Below, piece after piece: positions 48,951-58,273 of a stretch of 64,000 bases of DNA. The stretch spans positions 1,736,001 to 1,800,000 of the forward strand of contig NZ_SJJZ01000002.1 in assembly GCF_004331345.1 (NCBI RefSeq). The letters are read 5' to 3'. Position 1 is the first letter of the stretch, and each line of letters starts with the position of its first letter. This DNA is from Kribbella soli (GTDB lineage: Bacteria > Actinomycetota > Actinomycetes > Propionibacteriales > Kribbellaceae). Position numbers and translations under genes: made by a program. Under the pieces are notes generated by a model. The model did not search any database. It worked only from the letters and a program-made list of their open reading frames with translations, and had not been told where the DNA came from.

Positions 48951-50386
48951 CACTGCCCATCCCGCACCAGGGCACTCCATCGACTGATGGGCGAGTCCCT
49001 GCGGCCCAGCGCCGCCACCGCTGCTGTTCGGGCGATCCGTGCCATGTCCGGCGCGGGAAGCTGTGCGGCGGACAGCAGGTCGTCGAGCAGGACGACCGCA
49101 GTGGTGTGGTTGCCGGATGCCAAGGCACGATGCGCGGCCTGCTCGGCGTACCGCGTCCACGGCTCGGTCTCGCCCGCCTCCCGGAAATGGCGGGCGAGCT
49201 GCGCGACGGGCGGCGGGTCGACCTCCTCCAGGGCTCGGCCGGCGCGCAGATGGAGGAACCGGCGCTCGGTCCGGGGGATCGCCTCGTACACCGCGGCGGC
49301 GACCAGCATGTGCCGGTATCGCCACCGCCCGAGGTCGTCGCCGACCACCATGCCCGCCTCGGACGCCTCGGTGATTCCCGCCCGGCACTCCTCGACCGCC
49401 ACGTCGGCGGTCGCGGCCAGCGTGACCTCGGTGCCGGGTTCGGCGAGGGCCGCCAGCGCTTGGAGCACCTGCTGAGCCGCCGGTGACAGCCGCCCGACCC
49501 GTTCCCTCGTCGAGTCGCGCACCGTGGGCGGCACCTGAAGCTCACTGAGACTCAGCCGCATCCACTGCCCCTCGCGGAACACCAGGTCCGCGCGATCGCA
49601 CGTGAGGCGCACCGACTCCTCCACCGCCAGCGGCACGCCATCGGTCCGCTCATGCAGGAACGAGCTGAACTCGGCCGACATCGGCTCACCGTCGAGCATC
49701 GACGACACGAGCGCCGCGGTCTGGTCCCGGCTGAGCGGCGTCAACGCCACCCGCAGCTGGGTCACGCCCGCCGGCAAGCGAGACGACAACCGCAGCAACA
49801 GCGACTGGTCGTCCACCTCCTCCGGCCGGTACGTGACCACCAGGCTCGGTCCGCCGCTGTGCTGGCGGGAGGTGAGGAACAGCAGGAACTCCAGGGTCAC
49901 CTCGTCCGCCCAGTGCGCATCCTCGACCACGAGGAGATCCACGTGCAACGCCCGGAGCAGCTCGGCGAGGTCCCGGAACAGTCGGTGTCGCGCCGTCCTG
50001 GCATCGTCCAACGGCTCCAGAGCAGGTGGTAGATCGGCGGACCACTCCGGGAACAACGGCCGCAGCGTGCCGGCCAGGTCAGTGAGTCCCAGGTCGGCCA
50101 CCGGCTGATGGGTTCCGAGGAACGCGTCGACGATCGGCCCCAACGTCAACGACTCCCGAAGGGGCGGACACACCGACGTCAGGGCATTGCGTCGATGAAG
50201 GTGTCGGCCATCCACTCCTGCAGCAGGCGGCTCTTGCCGATCCCGGCCTCGCCCTCGATCAGCACGACTGCCGGGGCTTGAGCCAGCGCCCGTCAGGGCT
50301 GCCACTTCCCGGTCGCGCCCTACGAAAGCCGGCGTCGTCACAGTCGGCCGACTCCCATCGGCGGCGGCAGACGTCACAACGACCAT
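48950..50386 (-). pseudogene. Disrupted LuxR/MalT-type ATPase regulator
   Basis: AAA/NB-ARC-like domain of a large LuxR-family regulator: TTPAFVGRDREVAALTG at the start, then a frame change near 50290, so the Walker A segment VVLIEGEAGIGKSRLLQEWM is read in another frame. A second change near 50180 restores the frame into RESLTLGPIVDAFLGTHQP, LLVVEDAHWADEVTLEFLLF (Walker B) and RYRHMLVAAAVYEAIPRTER. The C-terminal third and LuxR HTH are absent, replaced by the hydrolase fragment. ATG 50386 fits. Not functional as read. Confidence 0.8.
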
Positions 50387-50585
50387 GCGTGATGATGGTC
50401 CGTCAACTGAGCTGGGCGCAACACAAGACCGTCCAGCCCGGCTGGATCGCCCCATCGACCCCACTGCTCGTCTCGGCGTAGGCCAAGGTCGGCCCGGCAG
50501 CGAGCTGGGCTTGGCCCCGTTCAACCTCGCTCACCGCCACACCCTGCATCGGCAAGACCTGAGGACGTCCGCTGTCTGGCGCACC

Positions 50586-50591
50586 TATGAT
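50586..50591 (+). promoter_or_regulatory. -10 box of the lacI-type gene
   Basis: TATGAT is close to the actinobacterial TAnnnT -10 consensus. The predicted start near 50598 leaves a 30-nt leader with GGGAGAAG before ATG 50630. Confidence 0.45.
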
Positions 50592-50629
50592 GGGGGATCT
50601 GTGTTGTGCACGAGGCGTGGGAGAAGCAG

Positions 50630-51640
50630 ATGGCCGGGCCAGTCGGTATTCGTGAGGTGGCCGCCCGCGCGATGGTCTCCGTCGGTACGGTTTCGCACGT
50701 CCTGAACCGGCCGGAGCTGGTCTCGACCGCCACGCTGAAGCGGGTGCTCGCCACGATGGACGAGCTCGGCTTCGTGCGCAACGACCTCGCCAGGCAGCTC
50801 AAGATGGGCGGCGGTACGACGCTCGGCATGATCGTGCTCAACGTGGCCAATCCATTCTTCGCTGGTCTGGCTCACGCCTGCGAGGCCGCGGCAGAAGCTC
50901 TCGGGCACACCGTGATCTTCGGCAGCAGCGATCAGCTGGACGGACGCGAGGACCGCTACATCGACCTCTTCGAGGAGCAACGTGTCCGGGGCATGATCAT
51001 CGCGCCACTGGACGGCCACACCGCGCGGATCGAACGCGTCATCCGGCGCGGGATGCCTGTCGTGCTCTTCGACATTCATGCCAACGAGGGAGACTTCTGC
51101 TCCGTCGCACTCGACGGCAACGCCGGCGGCTATCTCGCGGTACGTCACCTGCTGGACGCCGGGCGGCGGCGGATCGCCTTTCTCGGTGGTCCGCTCCACC
51201 AGGTTGACGACCGGTGGAAGGGCGCGCTGCGTGCTGTCGCGGAGATCGACGGCGCGAGCCTCACCCACATCGACACACTCGACCAGACCATCTCCGACGG
51301 CAGAGCGATCGGCGACCAACTGGCCGTGCTGCCTGCCGGCTCTCGGCCCGACGCGGTCTTCGCGGCGAACGACCTGCTGGCCCTCGGCCTCATGCAGTCG
51401 CTCGTGATCGCCGACGACATCGACGTCCCGCGCGACATCTCCATCGTGGGCTACGACGACATCGACTACGCGGCCTCCGCCATCGTGCCGCTGACCACTG
51501 TCCGGCAGCCGCAGGAAGCGCTGGCGGAGGAGGCGGTTCGCCTGGTTCTCGACCACGCCTTCAAGGCCGAGGCGCACGTCCATGAGCACCTGCTGCTACC
51601 CCCTGAACTCGTCGTTCGAGCCAGTACGACGTCGGCCTGA
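50630..51640 (+). CDS. LacI-family transcriptional regulator of the glycan locus
   Basis: A 336-residue LacI repressor. HTH at 4-26 (GIREVAARAMVSVGTVSHVL), hinge to about 60 (FVRNDLARQLKMGGGTTLGM), then a sugar-binding periplasmic-protein-like domain (VLNVANPFFAGLAHACEAAA, RPDAVFAANDLLALGLMQSL, DISIVGYDDIDYAASAIVPL). ATG 50630 has a good ribosome site; GTG 50606 is possible. The palindrome TGAAAGCTTTCA, a LacI-type operator shape, occurs before two nearby promoters (54979, 63060), so this protein likely represses the import and cleavage genes. It converges on the rhamnosidase with a 1-bp gap. Confidence 0.92.
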   Translation: MAGPVGIREVAARAMVSVGTVSHVLNRPELVSTATLKRVLATMDELGFVRNDLARQLKMGGGTTLGMIVLNVANPFFAGLAHACEAAAEALGHTVIFGSSDQLDGREDRYIDLFEEQRVRGMIIAPLDGHTARIERVIRRGMPVVLFDIHANEGDFCSVALDGNAGGYLAVRHLLDAGRRRIAFLGGPLHQVDDRWKGALRAVAEIDGASLTHIDTLDQTISDGRAIGDQLAVLPAGSRPDAVFAANDLLALGLMQSLVIADDIDVPRDISIVGYDDIDYAASAIVPLTTVRQPQEALAEEAVRLVLDHAFKAEAHVHEHLLLPPELVVRASTTSA

Positions 51641-51641
51641 T

Positions 51642-54600
51642 TCACCAGGTTCGGCGGACGATGCTGTAGCCGACGTCCCCGAGGTGGAACGCCAGGGGCA
51701 CGTCGTCGTCCGCGGATGGCGGCGAATCCGCCGCTGGCGCCCGAACGCGTACGCCGACCTCGACCGACTCGATCGCGGTCCGCGTGGCCAGAGCCGAGAC
51801 GTCGACACTCACCCGGTTCCAGCCGGCGGGCCAGATCGTGCTGGTGCCCTCACTCGTGCTGCCGTCGGCACCGCGAACGACGAGGAACGGCTCCAGTGGC
51901 CGTTGCGGATTCTCCACACACAGGTCGAGCATCGCGTAGACGAACTTCGCACCGGACCGATCGGTGCCTGTAGCAACGACGGGAAGGCGTACCGACAGCG
52001 CCGCGCCCTCTCCGGCAGCGGTGCGTTCACTGCCACGCACGAGCGCCACGGGTCCGCCCGGCTGCTCGTGAGGCACGGGCATGCAGCGCAGGCCGTCCGG
52101 CAGCACCACGATGGGTTCGCTGCCTTGTGCCGTGATGGTGTTCTCGGCCAGCGCCCGCTGGAGCCAATCGCGCTCGCCGACGACATCCGGGGAAGGCGAC
52201 GGCCGGGACGGCGGCTGCCAGGGTTCTTCGGCGGAGTACGTCCTGCGGCGCCTCGTCGTACGAACCAGGGCGGTAGCGATTGTGCGTCGGTGCCACCCGG
52301 GACCGAGGATGTCATTGTCCCGTTCAGCGAGTCGAAGGACCGCCTCCGAGCCCACCGGAACCGTGAGCTCGAGGACTGTCTCCGCTCCGCTGACCCGGTA
52401 TCGCAGCTCGAGAGTCCCCCGCACCGTCCGCGACCTCAGGGACAGCGAGTCGACACCGTCGACGAACTGGGGCGCAACCTCGAACCGTGACCAGCCGGCG
52501 GCGATCGGCCGTACGCCGGCGAGCCACTGCCAGGCCCAGCCCGCGAACGGTCCACCGAGGCCGATGTGATCGAGCGACCCGGTGCCGGTGTTCCGCGGAT
52601 CGATCCACCAACACTCCCAGAACGTGCCGGGGCCGTGGTCGAGCATCGCCCCGATTCCCGGCTCGGCGGGCTGGTGAAGGGCGTCGAAGATGGTCTGCGA
52701 GTGGCCGGTGCGTGCGAGTGCTCGGATCGTCGTCCTCGTCGCGGCGAAGCCCGAGGTCAGGCGATCGTTGCGAGCGCGTACGTCGTCAGCGATCCGCCCT
52801 GCCGCACGCTCTGCCTCGGCGCCGGTGAGAGCGCGAGATTCCACGGCGATGGCGTTCGCCGCCTGGGTGCCGTTGCCGAACACGTCGCGTTCGTCGTCGT
52901 AGTTCGCCGTACGCGACGCTGTCCGCAGTTCGTCGGCCTGGGTACGTCGTTCCGCGGCGGCGTTCGGACTCCCGGTGGCCTCTTCGAGCGTCGCGAGTGA
53001 TTCCAGGCTGTCGATGGTCGCGGCCGTGTGGTGCAGGGGCGGCGGAGTCTGCTCGAGGGCAAGCCAGTCCGATCCGTAGCTGATCGGAGCGTTGCCGACG
53101 ACGCCGTCCGCGGTCCGGAGCGTCAGTTGGTAGTCCGCCCAGCGCCGCAGAGCCGGAAGTGTCTCCCGCACGACCCGTTCGTCACCGTAGTGCAGCCAAT
53201 GGCCGAGCAGCACTCGCTGCAGCGCGGCGCCCCAAACAGGGTCGGGGCTGATCCGGTCGGCCCGGATGTCGGGCGAGATGGCCGGGATGCTGCCGTCAGC
53301 TTGCTGGCTCGTGCGCAGGTCGGCGAGCCACTTCGAGAAGAAGGTCTGCAGGTCGAAAGCCGAGAACTCGAACTCGGTCACCGACGCGGTGTCCCCCGTC
53401 CATCCCGCCTGCTCGCGGGTCGGGCAGTCCTCCGGGATCCCGTGCACATTGTTCAGCAACGTACGCCGAGCCGCCCGGACGAGGGCGTTGACCTGCAGGT
53501 CGTCGGTCTCGAGTTCGCTCACACTCACCAGATCGGAGTGCAGGCTCCAGGCCTCCACCACCACGTCGGCGTCGGCGGGCAGCCCGAAGATCTCGAAGTA
53601 CCGGAATCCGTGGTAGGCGAACCAGGGCTCGAGAACCTCGCGCACGGTCCCCTCGATGACGTATTCGACGGCCTGGCGTACCCGTCCGTGGTCGAACGGC
53701 ATCGTGAGATTGGTCGTGTCGAGCCTGCCGGCCTGGTCGAGGTGTTCGCCGTGGACGACTCGTACGACGGTGCCGGCGGGAACCGGCGAAGCCACCGTGA
53801 GCCGGGTGCGACCCGCGATGTTGGTCCCGACGTCGTACACCCGGCCGGCGGTGGACCGGCTGAGCTCGGTCACCTCGTGGCGTGCGACGCGGTGCAGCGC
53901 CGGTGAAGGGTCTGGTGCGATCGCGGCCGGCGGCGTCGCGAAGGAGACCGGGTCAACCTCAGGCGTGAGTACGCGCAACGCATCAGAGGCGCCGAAGATC
54001 CCGGTGTCGTCGATCCGTTCGTGGCGCTCGAGGTAGAAGGGCTCTTGTCGGATGACCTCGGCGCCGGCGGTCTCCATCTCTGCGCCGGTACCCGCGCGGA
54101 CGATCGTGCCGTCGGCGGCGTGTGCGACCAGTTCGGCCAGCAGGCGCGGGTCCTCGCCCGAACGCTCCCAATCCCCCAGACCGAGCACGAACTCGATGGT
54201 GTTCTCCCCGACGGTCAGGAGATCGGTGACGTCATAGGTGCGATACAACGCTCGACTCAGGTCGGTGCGCGACGGATCGGAGGCATCGGCGTTGACGGCT
54301 ACTCCGTTGACGGATGCCCGCACCAGGCCCTGAGCGGTGAGGTGAAGTCGGGCCCGTTCCGTCGGCTGCTCGAGAAGCACCCTCCGCCGCAGGACCGTGA
54401 GTGTGGGGTGAGCGACCCAGTCGGCGGACCAGTCGTCGTACTGCCATGGTCCGGTTTCGCAGCTCGCCGGAGCTGCCCACTGCGACCACTCGCCGGCTTC
54501 GTCGCGAACTCGAACGGTCCACGAGTACAGGCAGTCCGCTGCGAGATCGATGCCGAGTTCAACGAAAGGCTCAGCAGCCTCGACCTCGCCACTGTCGAAG

Positions 54601-54839
54601 ACGAGCGAGGTGTCATCACTGCGAGGATCCGACGTTCCCGGACTCACGCGCAGCCTGAAGGCGGTTTGGCGCTGACCGTTGCGCTCGAGCGGCACCACCC
54701 ACGAGAGCCGGGGCCGGCGTTCGGAGGCGAGCGCGACGAAGCGGTCGTCCACCCTGATCGCGGACTCACCGGGAGCTGCCTGCGCGGTGGCGGCGCAACG
54801 GCCGTCCACGCGCAGCGTTGTCGGTGTCGGACTAGTCAC
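51642..54839 (-). CDS. GH78-type alpha-L-rhamnosidase
   Basis: A 1065-residue multidomain glycosidase. N-terminal beta-sandwiches (about 40-330) include VRDEAGEWSQWAAPASCETG and SADWVAHPTLTV, typical of the rhamnosidase N domain. The (alpha/alpha)6 catalytic domain starts near 430 with NNVHGIPEDCPTREQAGWTG, the GH78 signature carrying catalytic acids, and FWECWWIDPRNTGTGSLDHI. A C-terminal beta domain and a further 200-residue sandwich follow. GTG 54839 is preferred because GAAGGG precedes it; a longer frame from 54974 would cover the operators. No signal peptide, so it acts on imported oligosaccharides. Confidence 0.9.
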   Translation of the reverse strand: MTSPTPTTLRVDGRCAATAQAAPGESAIRVDDRFVALASERRPRLSWVVPLERNGQRQTAFRLRVSPGTSDPRSDDTSLVFDSGEVEAAEPFVELGIDLAADCLYSWTVRVRDEAGEWSQWAAPASCETGPWQYDDWSADWVAHPTLTVLRRRVLLEQPTERARLHLTAQGLVRASVNGVAVNADASDPSRTDLSRALYRTYDVTDLLTVGENTIEFVLGLGDWERSGEDPRLLAELVAHAADGTIVRAGTGAEMETAGAEVIRQEPFYLERHERIDDTGIFGASDALRVLTPEVDPVSFATPPAAIAPDPSPALHRVARHEVTELSRSTAGRVYDVGTNIAGRTRLTVASPVPAGTVVRVVHGEHLDQAGRLDTTNLTMPFDHGRVRQAVEYVIEGTVREVLEPWFAYHGFRYFEIFGLPADADVVVEAWSLHSDLVSVSELETDDLQVNALVRAARRTLLNNVHGIPEDCPTREQAGWTGDTASVTEFEFSAFDLQTFFSKWLADLRTSQQADGSIPAISPDIRADRISPDPVWGAALQRVLLGHWLHYGDERVVRETLPALRRWADYQLTLRTADGVVGNAPISYGSDWLALEQTPPPLHHTAATIDSLESLATLEEATGSPNAAAERRTQADELRTASRTANYDDERDVFGNGTQAANAIAVESRALTGAEAERAAGRIADDVRARNDRLTSGFAATRTTIRALARTGHSQTIFDALHQPAEPGIGAMLDHGPGTFWECWWIDPRNTGTGSLDHIGLGGPFAGWAWQWLAGVRPIAAGWSRFEVAPQFVDGVDSLSLRSRTVRGTLELRYRVSGAETVLELTVPVGSEAVLRLAERDNDILGPGWHRRTIATALVRTTRRRRTYSAEEPWQPPSRPSPSPDVVGERDWLQRALAENTITAQGSEPIVVLPDGLRCMPVPHEQPGGPVALVRGSERTAAGEGAALSVRLPVVATGTDRSGAKFVYAMLDLCVENPQRPLEPFLVVRGADGSTSEGTSTIWPAGWNRVSVDVSALATRTAIESVEVGVRVRAPAADSPPSADDDVPLAFHLGDVGYSIVRRTW

Positions 54840-54978
54840 TGTGGAACCCTTCGCTGTTGATCCGCCGCAGCCTGGACCGGAACTGTCGCAGCCAGGGTCT
54901 CCGGTCGGGTTCCGCGGTCGTCCAGCCGACTCGCGGCACGCACCCTTGACACCGTGACGCAACCCACACATCATAGCT

Positions 54979-54990
54979 TGAAAGCTTTCA
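54979..54990. promoter_or_regulatory. LacI-type operator O1, perfect palindrome
   Basis: TGAAAG-CTTTCA is a perfect 12-bp palindrome in the divergent region between the rhamnosidase and the ABC substrate-binding gene. The same 12 bases occur at 63060. Expected ligand: the LacI protein at 50630. Confidence 0.7.
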
Positions 54991-54992
54991 TC

Positions 54993-55004
54993 TGAAAGGT
55001 TTCA
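54993..55004. promoter_or_regulatory. LacI-type operator O2, imperfect
   Basis: TGAAAGGTTTCA differs from O1 at one base and lies 14 bp downstream centre to centre, giving a tandem operator pair that could bind two dimers and control both divergent promoters. Confidence 0.55.
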
Positions 55005-55102
55005 ATGCCCGATAGACGCGCTCAGACGCAGTCGGAGCACTCGCTCGTCGAGGACTGGGTTCGGCCTTCGTTCGGCATTCACAGCAAGGAGGGAAGGCTG
55101 AC

Positions 55103-56437
55103 ATGACGTCACGCACAGCGCGCCGCCGTGTGCTCGTTGCCGCCTCGGCAGCTATGGCTGCGGTGCTCGCGGCGTGCGGCGGGAACGCCGCCACCAGTTC
55201 CGGAGAAGCCGGCAAGGTCGACGGTAGTTCCATCGTCCTCACCACGATCACCGCGCTCGAACCGCAGTTCAAGAAGTACGCCGAGGCGTACACCAAGCAG
55301 TTCCCCGACCGCAAGGTCGAGGTCCGCAGTACGACGGACAAGGCCGACGAGTACGCGCAGCAACTGGCGACCGCGCGTCTGAGCGGTGAACTGCCGGACG
55401 TCTTCTTCAACGTGGACTTCCTGGCCGACACGCTGGCGACCAACAACGTCACCCTGGACCTGGCTCCGGGGCTGAAGGACGGCAAGCTCGCCGGCCTCAC
55501 CGCGGACTCTTTCCTTCCGCAGTTCGTCGGCCAGTACCGGCCGCTCGCGAAGCCGGAGCAGATCACCGGCCTGCCGGTGAGCGCCGACTCAGTGGGGCTC
55601 TTCTACAACAAGTCCCTGTTCGACCAGCTCGGGGTCAAGGAGTATCCGAAGGCCGACTGGACCTGGGATGACATGGTGCGGGTCGGGAAGGAGCTCCAGG
55701 CCAAGGGAGGCGGCAGCATCACGGGCCTGGCCGCTCCGCTCGGTGACGGCAGCGCACAGATCGTCTACGGCCCTGTCATCAAGGCGTTCGGCGGCTCGGT
55801 CTACGACCCGAAGACCGGCAAGTCCGGCATCGGCCAGCCGGAAGCCATCAAGGCATGGAAGCTCATGCTCAGCAGTTACGGAACCGCCTCCGGCGCGTAC
55901 ACCACGACGACCGACGACCCGAAGCTCAGCTTCGGCTCGGGCAAGGTCGCGATGGCCATCGCCTCGCGTGGCTCGGTTCCGCAGGTCAAGACGGCGCTCG
56001 TCAACGCGAAGTGGGATGTGCAGGTCCTCCCGACGATCGAGGGCAAGTCGACCGCCGGCGGCGGATCGTACGGATTGTCGATCGCGCAGACCAGCAAGAA
56101 CCAGGATGCCGCGTGGGCGTTCCTGAGCTGGTTCTACGACACCAAGACCGGCATGAAGGTCGCCCAGGATGTCGGTGGGGTCATTCCGCCGACCGACGAC
56201 GGCATCGACAACGGCACGTGGAAGGACGGCACCCCGCCGGACAACATCGCCATCTTCGGTCAGTCGGCGCGGACCGCGGTTCTGCTCACCGCCATGCCGG
56301 GCTCGACCTCGACCGTCATGACCGACGCCACGAAGAAGGCGACCCAGGAGGTCCTGCTGAAGCACCGCTCGGTCGAGGAAGCCTTCGCCGAAGCGGAGAA
56401 GACCGTCAACGCGGCGATCGCGAAGCAGGCCAAGTAA
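55103..56437 (+). CDS. ABC sugar transporter substrate-binding lipoprotein
   Basis: A 444-residue solute-binding protein of the sugar cluster (MalE/UgpB-like). Lipoprotein signal at 1-25 (VLVAASAAMAAVLAACGG, Cys25), then two lobes: IVLTTITALEPQFKKYAEAY, ITGLPVSADSVGLFYNKSLF, WTWDDMVRVGKELQAKGGGS and GSYGLSIAQTSKNQDAAWAF are typical of family 1 extracellular binding proteins. AAGGAGG supports the ATG. It captures the oligosaccharide outside the cell and delivers it to the permeases downstream. No ATPase gene is present; a shared MsiK-type ATPase elsewhere is expected. Confidence 0.93.
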   Translation: MTSRTARRRVLVAASAAMAAVLAACGGNAATSSGEAGKVDGSSIVLTTITALEPQFKKYAEAYTKQFPDRKVEVRSTTDKADEYAQQLATARLSGELPDVFFNVDFLADTLATNNVTLDLAPGLKDGKLAGLTADSFLPQFVGQYRPLAKPEQITGLPVSADSVGLFYNKSLFDQLGVKEYPKADWTWDDMVRVGKELQAKGGGSITGLAAPLGDGSAQIVYGPVIKAFGGSVYDPKTGKSGIGQPEAIKAWKLMLSSYGTASGAYTTTTDDPKLSFGSGKVAMAIASRGSVPQVKTALVNAKWDVQVLPTIEGKSTAGGGSYGLSIAQTSKNQDAAWAFLSWFYDTKTGMKVAQDVGGVIPPTDDGIDNGTWKDGTPPDNIAIFGQSARTAVLLTAMPGSTSTVMTDATKKATQEVLLKHRSVEEAFAEAEKTVNAAIAKQAK

Positions 56438-56492
56438 CTGACGGATGACCCGGGCCGCCCCACCCGGGTCTCCCTAGCATCGGGAGATCGTA

Positions 56493-57446
56493 GTGTCGAC
56501 CCCAGCCCTGGATACCCAACCGCTTCGGCAGGACGAGGAGAAACGGACCCCGGACCGCAGTTACGGCTACCGGCGCGGCAGACGCGTCGATGCGCTCACG
56601 GCCGCCGCGTTTCTCACGCCGGGAATGCTGGCTTTCGCGCTTTTCGTGATCCTCCCGGCCGTGGGCGGCCTGGTGCTGACCTTCTTCCAGTGGGATCTGT
56701 TCGGCGCACCGCGATGGGTTGGGCTCGACAACATCATCCGGCTGTTCGGTGACGCCGAGATGTGGCAGGCGCTCGGGGTCACCGCCCTGTTCGTCCTGAT
56801 GGGCGTCCTGCCGACGATCCTGATCGGCTTCGTCCTGGCCGTACTGGTCAACACGAAGCTCCCGGGGATTGCGGCCATCCGCGTCTTCTACTTCGCGCCG
56901 ATGATCGCCTCGGCCGCGGTCTCCTCGCTGATCTGGGTCAACCTGTACAGCACGAACGGGCTGGTCAACCAGGCGCTGTCCTGGATCGGCGTCAACGGAC
57001 CGAACTGGTTGTCCGACCTGACCTGGGCCCGCCCCGCCCTCGTCATCATGATGATCTGGGGCGGCCTGCCGCTGGTCATCATCTTGTACCTCGCCGGGCT
57101 CCAGCGGGTGCCGGACGACATCTACGCTGCGGCGTCCCTCGACGGCGCGAGCAAGTGGCGGCAGGTCTGGTCGATGACGTGGCCGAACGTCTGGGGCACG
57201 ACCGTCCTCATCGCCGTGCTCCAGGCCGTCAGCTTCGTGAGCGGTTCGTTCGAGATCGCGCTGATCATGACCGACGGTGGCCCGCTCGGCTCCACGCAGT
57301 CGATCGCGCTCTACTCGTACAAGGTCGCCTTCGGCCAGCGCGACATCGGCTACGCGAGCGCTCTGTCGCTGTTCCAACTCGTCCTGATGATCGCCATCGT
57401 GGTTCTCGTGCGCGGGATCGTGCGATTCCGGAAGGAGCGCAGCTGA
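56493..57446 (+). CDS. ABC sugar transporter permease 1 (MalF-like)
   Basis: A 317-residue permease with six helices (TAAAFLTPGMLAFALFVILP, ALGVTALFVLMGVLPTILIG and others). The cytoplasmic EAA loop is VPDDIYAAASLDGASKWRQV, which contacts the ATPase. GTG start. Its TGA shares one base with the ATG of permease 2 (TGATG), so the two are translated together as the heterodimeric channel. Confidence 0.93.
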   Translation: MSTPALDTQPLRQDEEKRTPDRSYGYRRGRRVDALTAAAFLTPGMLAFALFVILPAVGGLVLTFFQWDLFGAPRWVGLDNIIRLFGDAEMWQALGVTALFVLMGVLPTILIGFVLAVLVNTKLPGIAAIRVFYFAPMIASAAVSSLIWVNLYSTNGLVNQALSWIGVNGPNWLSDLTWARPALVIMMIWGGLPLVIILYLAGLQRVPDDIYAAASLDGASKWRQVWSMTWPNVWGTTVLIAVLQAVSFVSGSFEIALIMTDGGPLGSTQSIALYSYKVAFGQRDIGYASALSLFQLVLMIAIVVLVRGIVRFRKERS

Positions 57447-58273
57447 TGCGTACACCCCGTTCTCACAGCGTCCTTCGCTACCTGGCGATCGTGCTCGCCG
57501 GCCTGGTGATGGCCACCCCGCTGCTGTTCATGGTCTCCGGCTCGCTCAAGTCCGCCGCGGAGATCAACGCTTTCCCCCCGCCGCTGCTGCCCGAGACCCC
57601 GATCTGGCAGAACTTCGTCGAGGCCTGGAACTACCTGACGCCCCGGGTCATCCTCAACACCTTCGTCTTCAGCCTGGGCATCGTCGGTCTGCAGCTCGTG
57701 CTCTCGCTCCCCGCCGCCTTCGCCCTCGCGAAGATCCCGTTCAAGTGGGCGGCAGCGGTGGTCGCGACGCTCGTCGTACCGTTGTTCATCCCGGGCAACC
57801 TAACGCTGATCCCCCTGTTCGTCGTCACGTTCCAGCTGGGGTGGCTCAACACCTATGCCGGCCTCATCATCCCGATGGCGGCCCAGTGTGCGTTCGCCAT
57901 TCTGATGTTCCGGGAGTTCTTCGCCGGCCTGCCGGTCGGTCTCATCGAGGCGGCGCGCATCGACGGGGCGAGCTGGGGGCGGGTGCTGACCGCCATCGGC
58001 CTTCCGCTGGCCAAGCCCGCGCTCGCCACCTTCTGCTCGATCAGCTTCCTGACCGCGTGGAACATGTACATCTGGCCGCAGGTCATCGCCCCGAACCCGG
58101 CCAACCGGGTGATCAACGTCGCGCTCGCGCCACTGGCCGGCGGTGAGAACTCGATGATCTCCCCGTCCGTCGGTCTCGCCGGCGCGGTGATCGCCATGCT
58201 GCCGGTGCTGATCGTCTTCATCGTGTTCCAGAAGTGGTACCTCAAGGGCATCGTCGGAACGGGGCTGGAGTGA
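57446..58273 (+). CDS. ABC sugar transporter permease 2 (MalG-like)
   Basis: A 275-residue permease with six helices (YLAIVLAGLVMATPLLFMVS first). EAA loop: LIEAARIDGASWGRVLTAIG. C-terminus YLKGIVGTGLE is the standard MalG-family ending. GAAGGAGCGCAG upstream gives its ribosome site. Its stop overlaps the GTG of the broken GH78 gene (GTGA), showing that the glycosidase was once part of the operon. Confidence 0.93.
   Translation: MRTPRSHSVLRYLAIVLAGLVMATPLLFMVSGSLKSAAEINAFPPPLLPETPIWQNFVEAWNYLTPRVILNTFVFSLGIVGLQLVLSLPAAFALAKIPFKWAAAVVATLVVPLFIPGNLTLIPLFVVTFQLGWLNTYAGLIIPMAAQCAFAILMFREFFAGLPVGLIEAARIDGASWGRVLTAIGLPLAKPALATFCSISFLTAWNMYIWPQVIAPNPANRVINVALAPLAGGENSMISPSVGLAGAVIAMLPVLIVFIVFQKWYLKGIVGTGLE

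Larger units (their letters stand above)
54840..55102. other. 263-bp divergent control region of the glycan locus
   Basis: Holds the two LacI operators and the promoters of the rhamnosidase (left) and importer operon (right). The importer leader ends with AAGGAGGGAAGGCTGAC before its ATG. No other gene seen. Confidence 0.6.
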
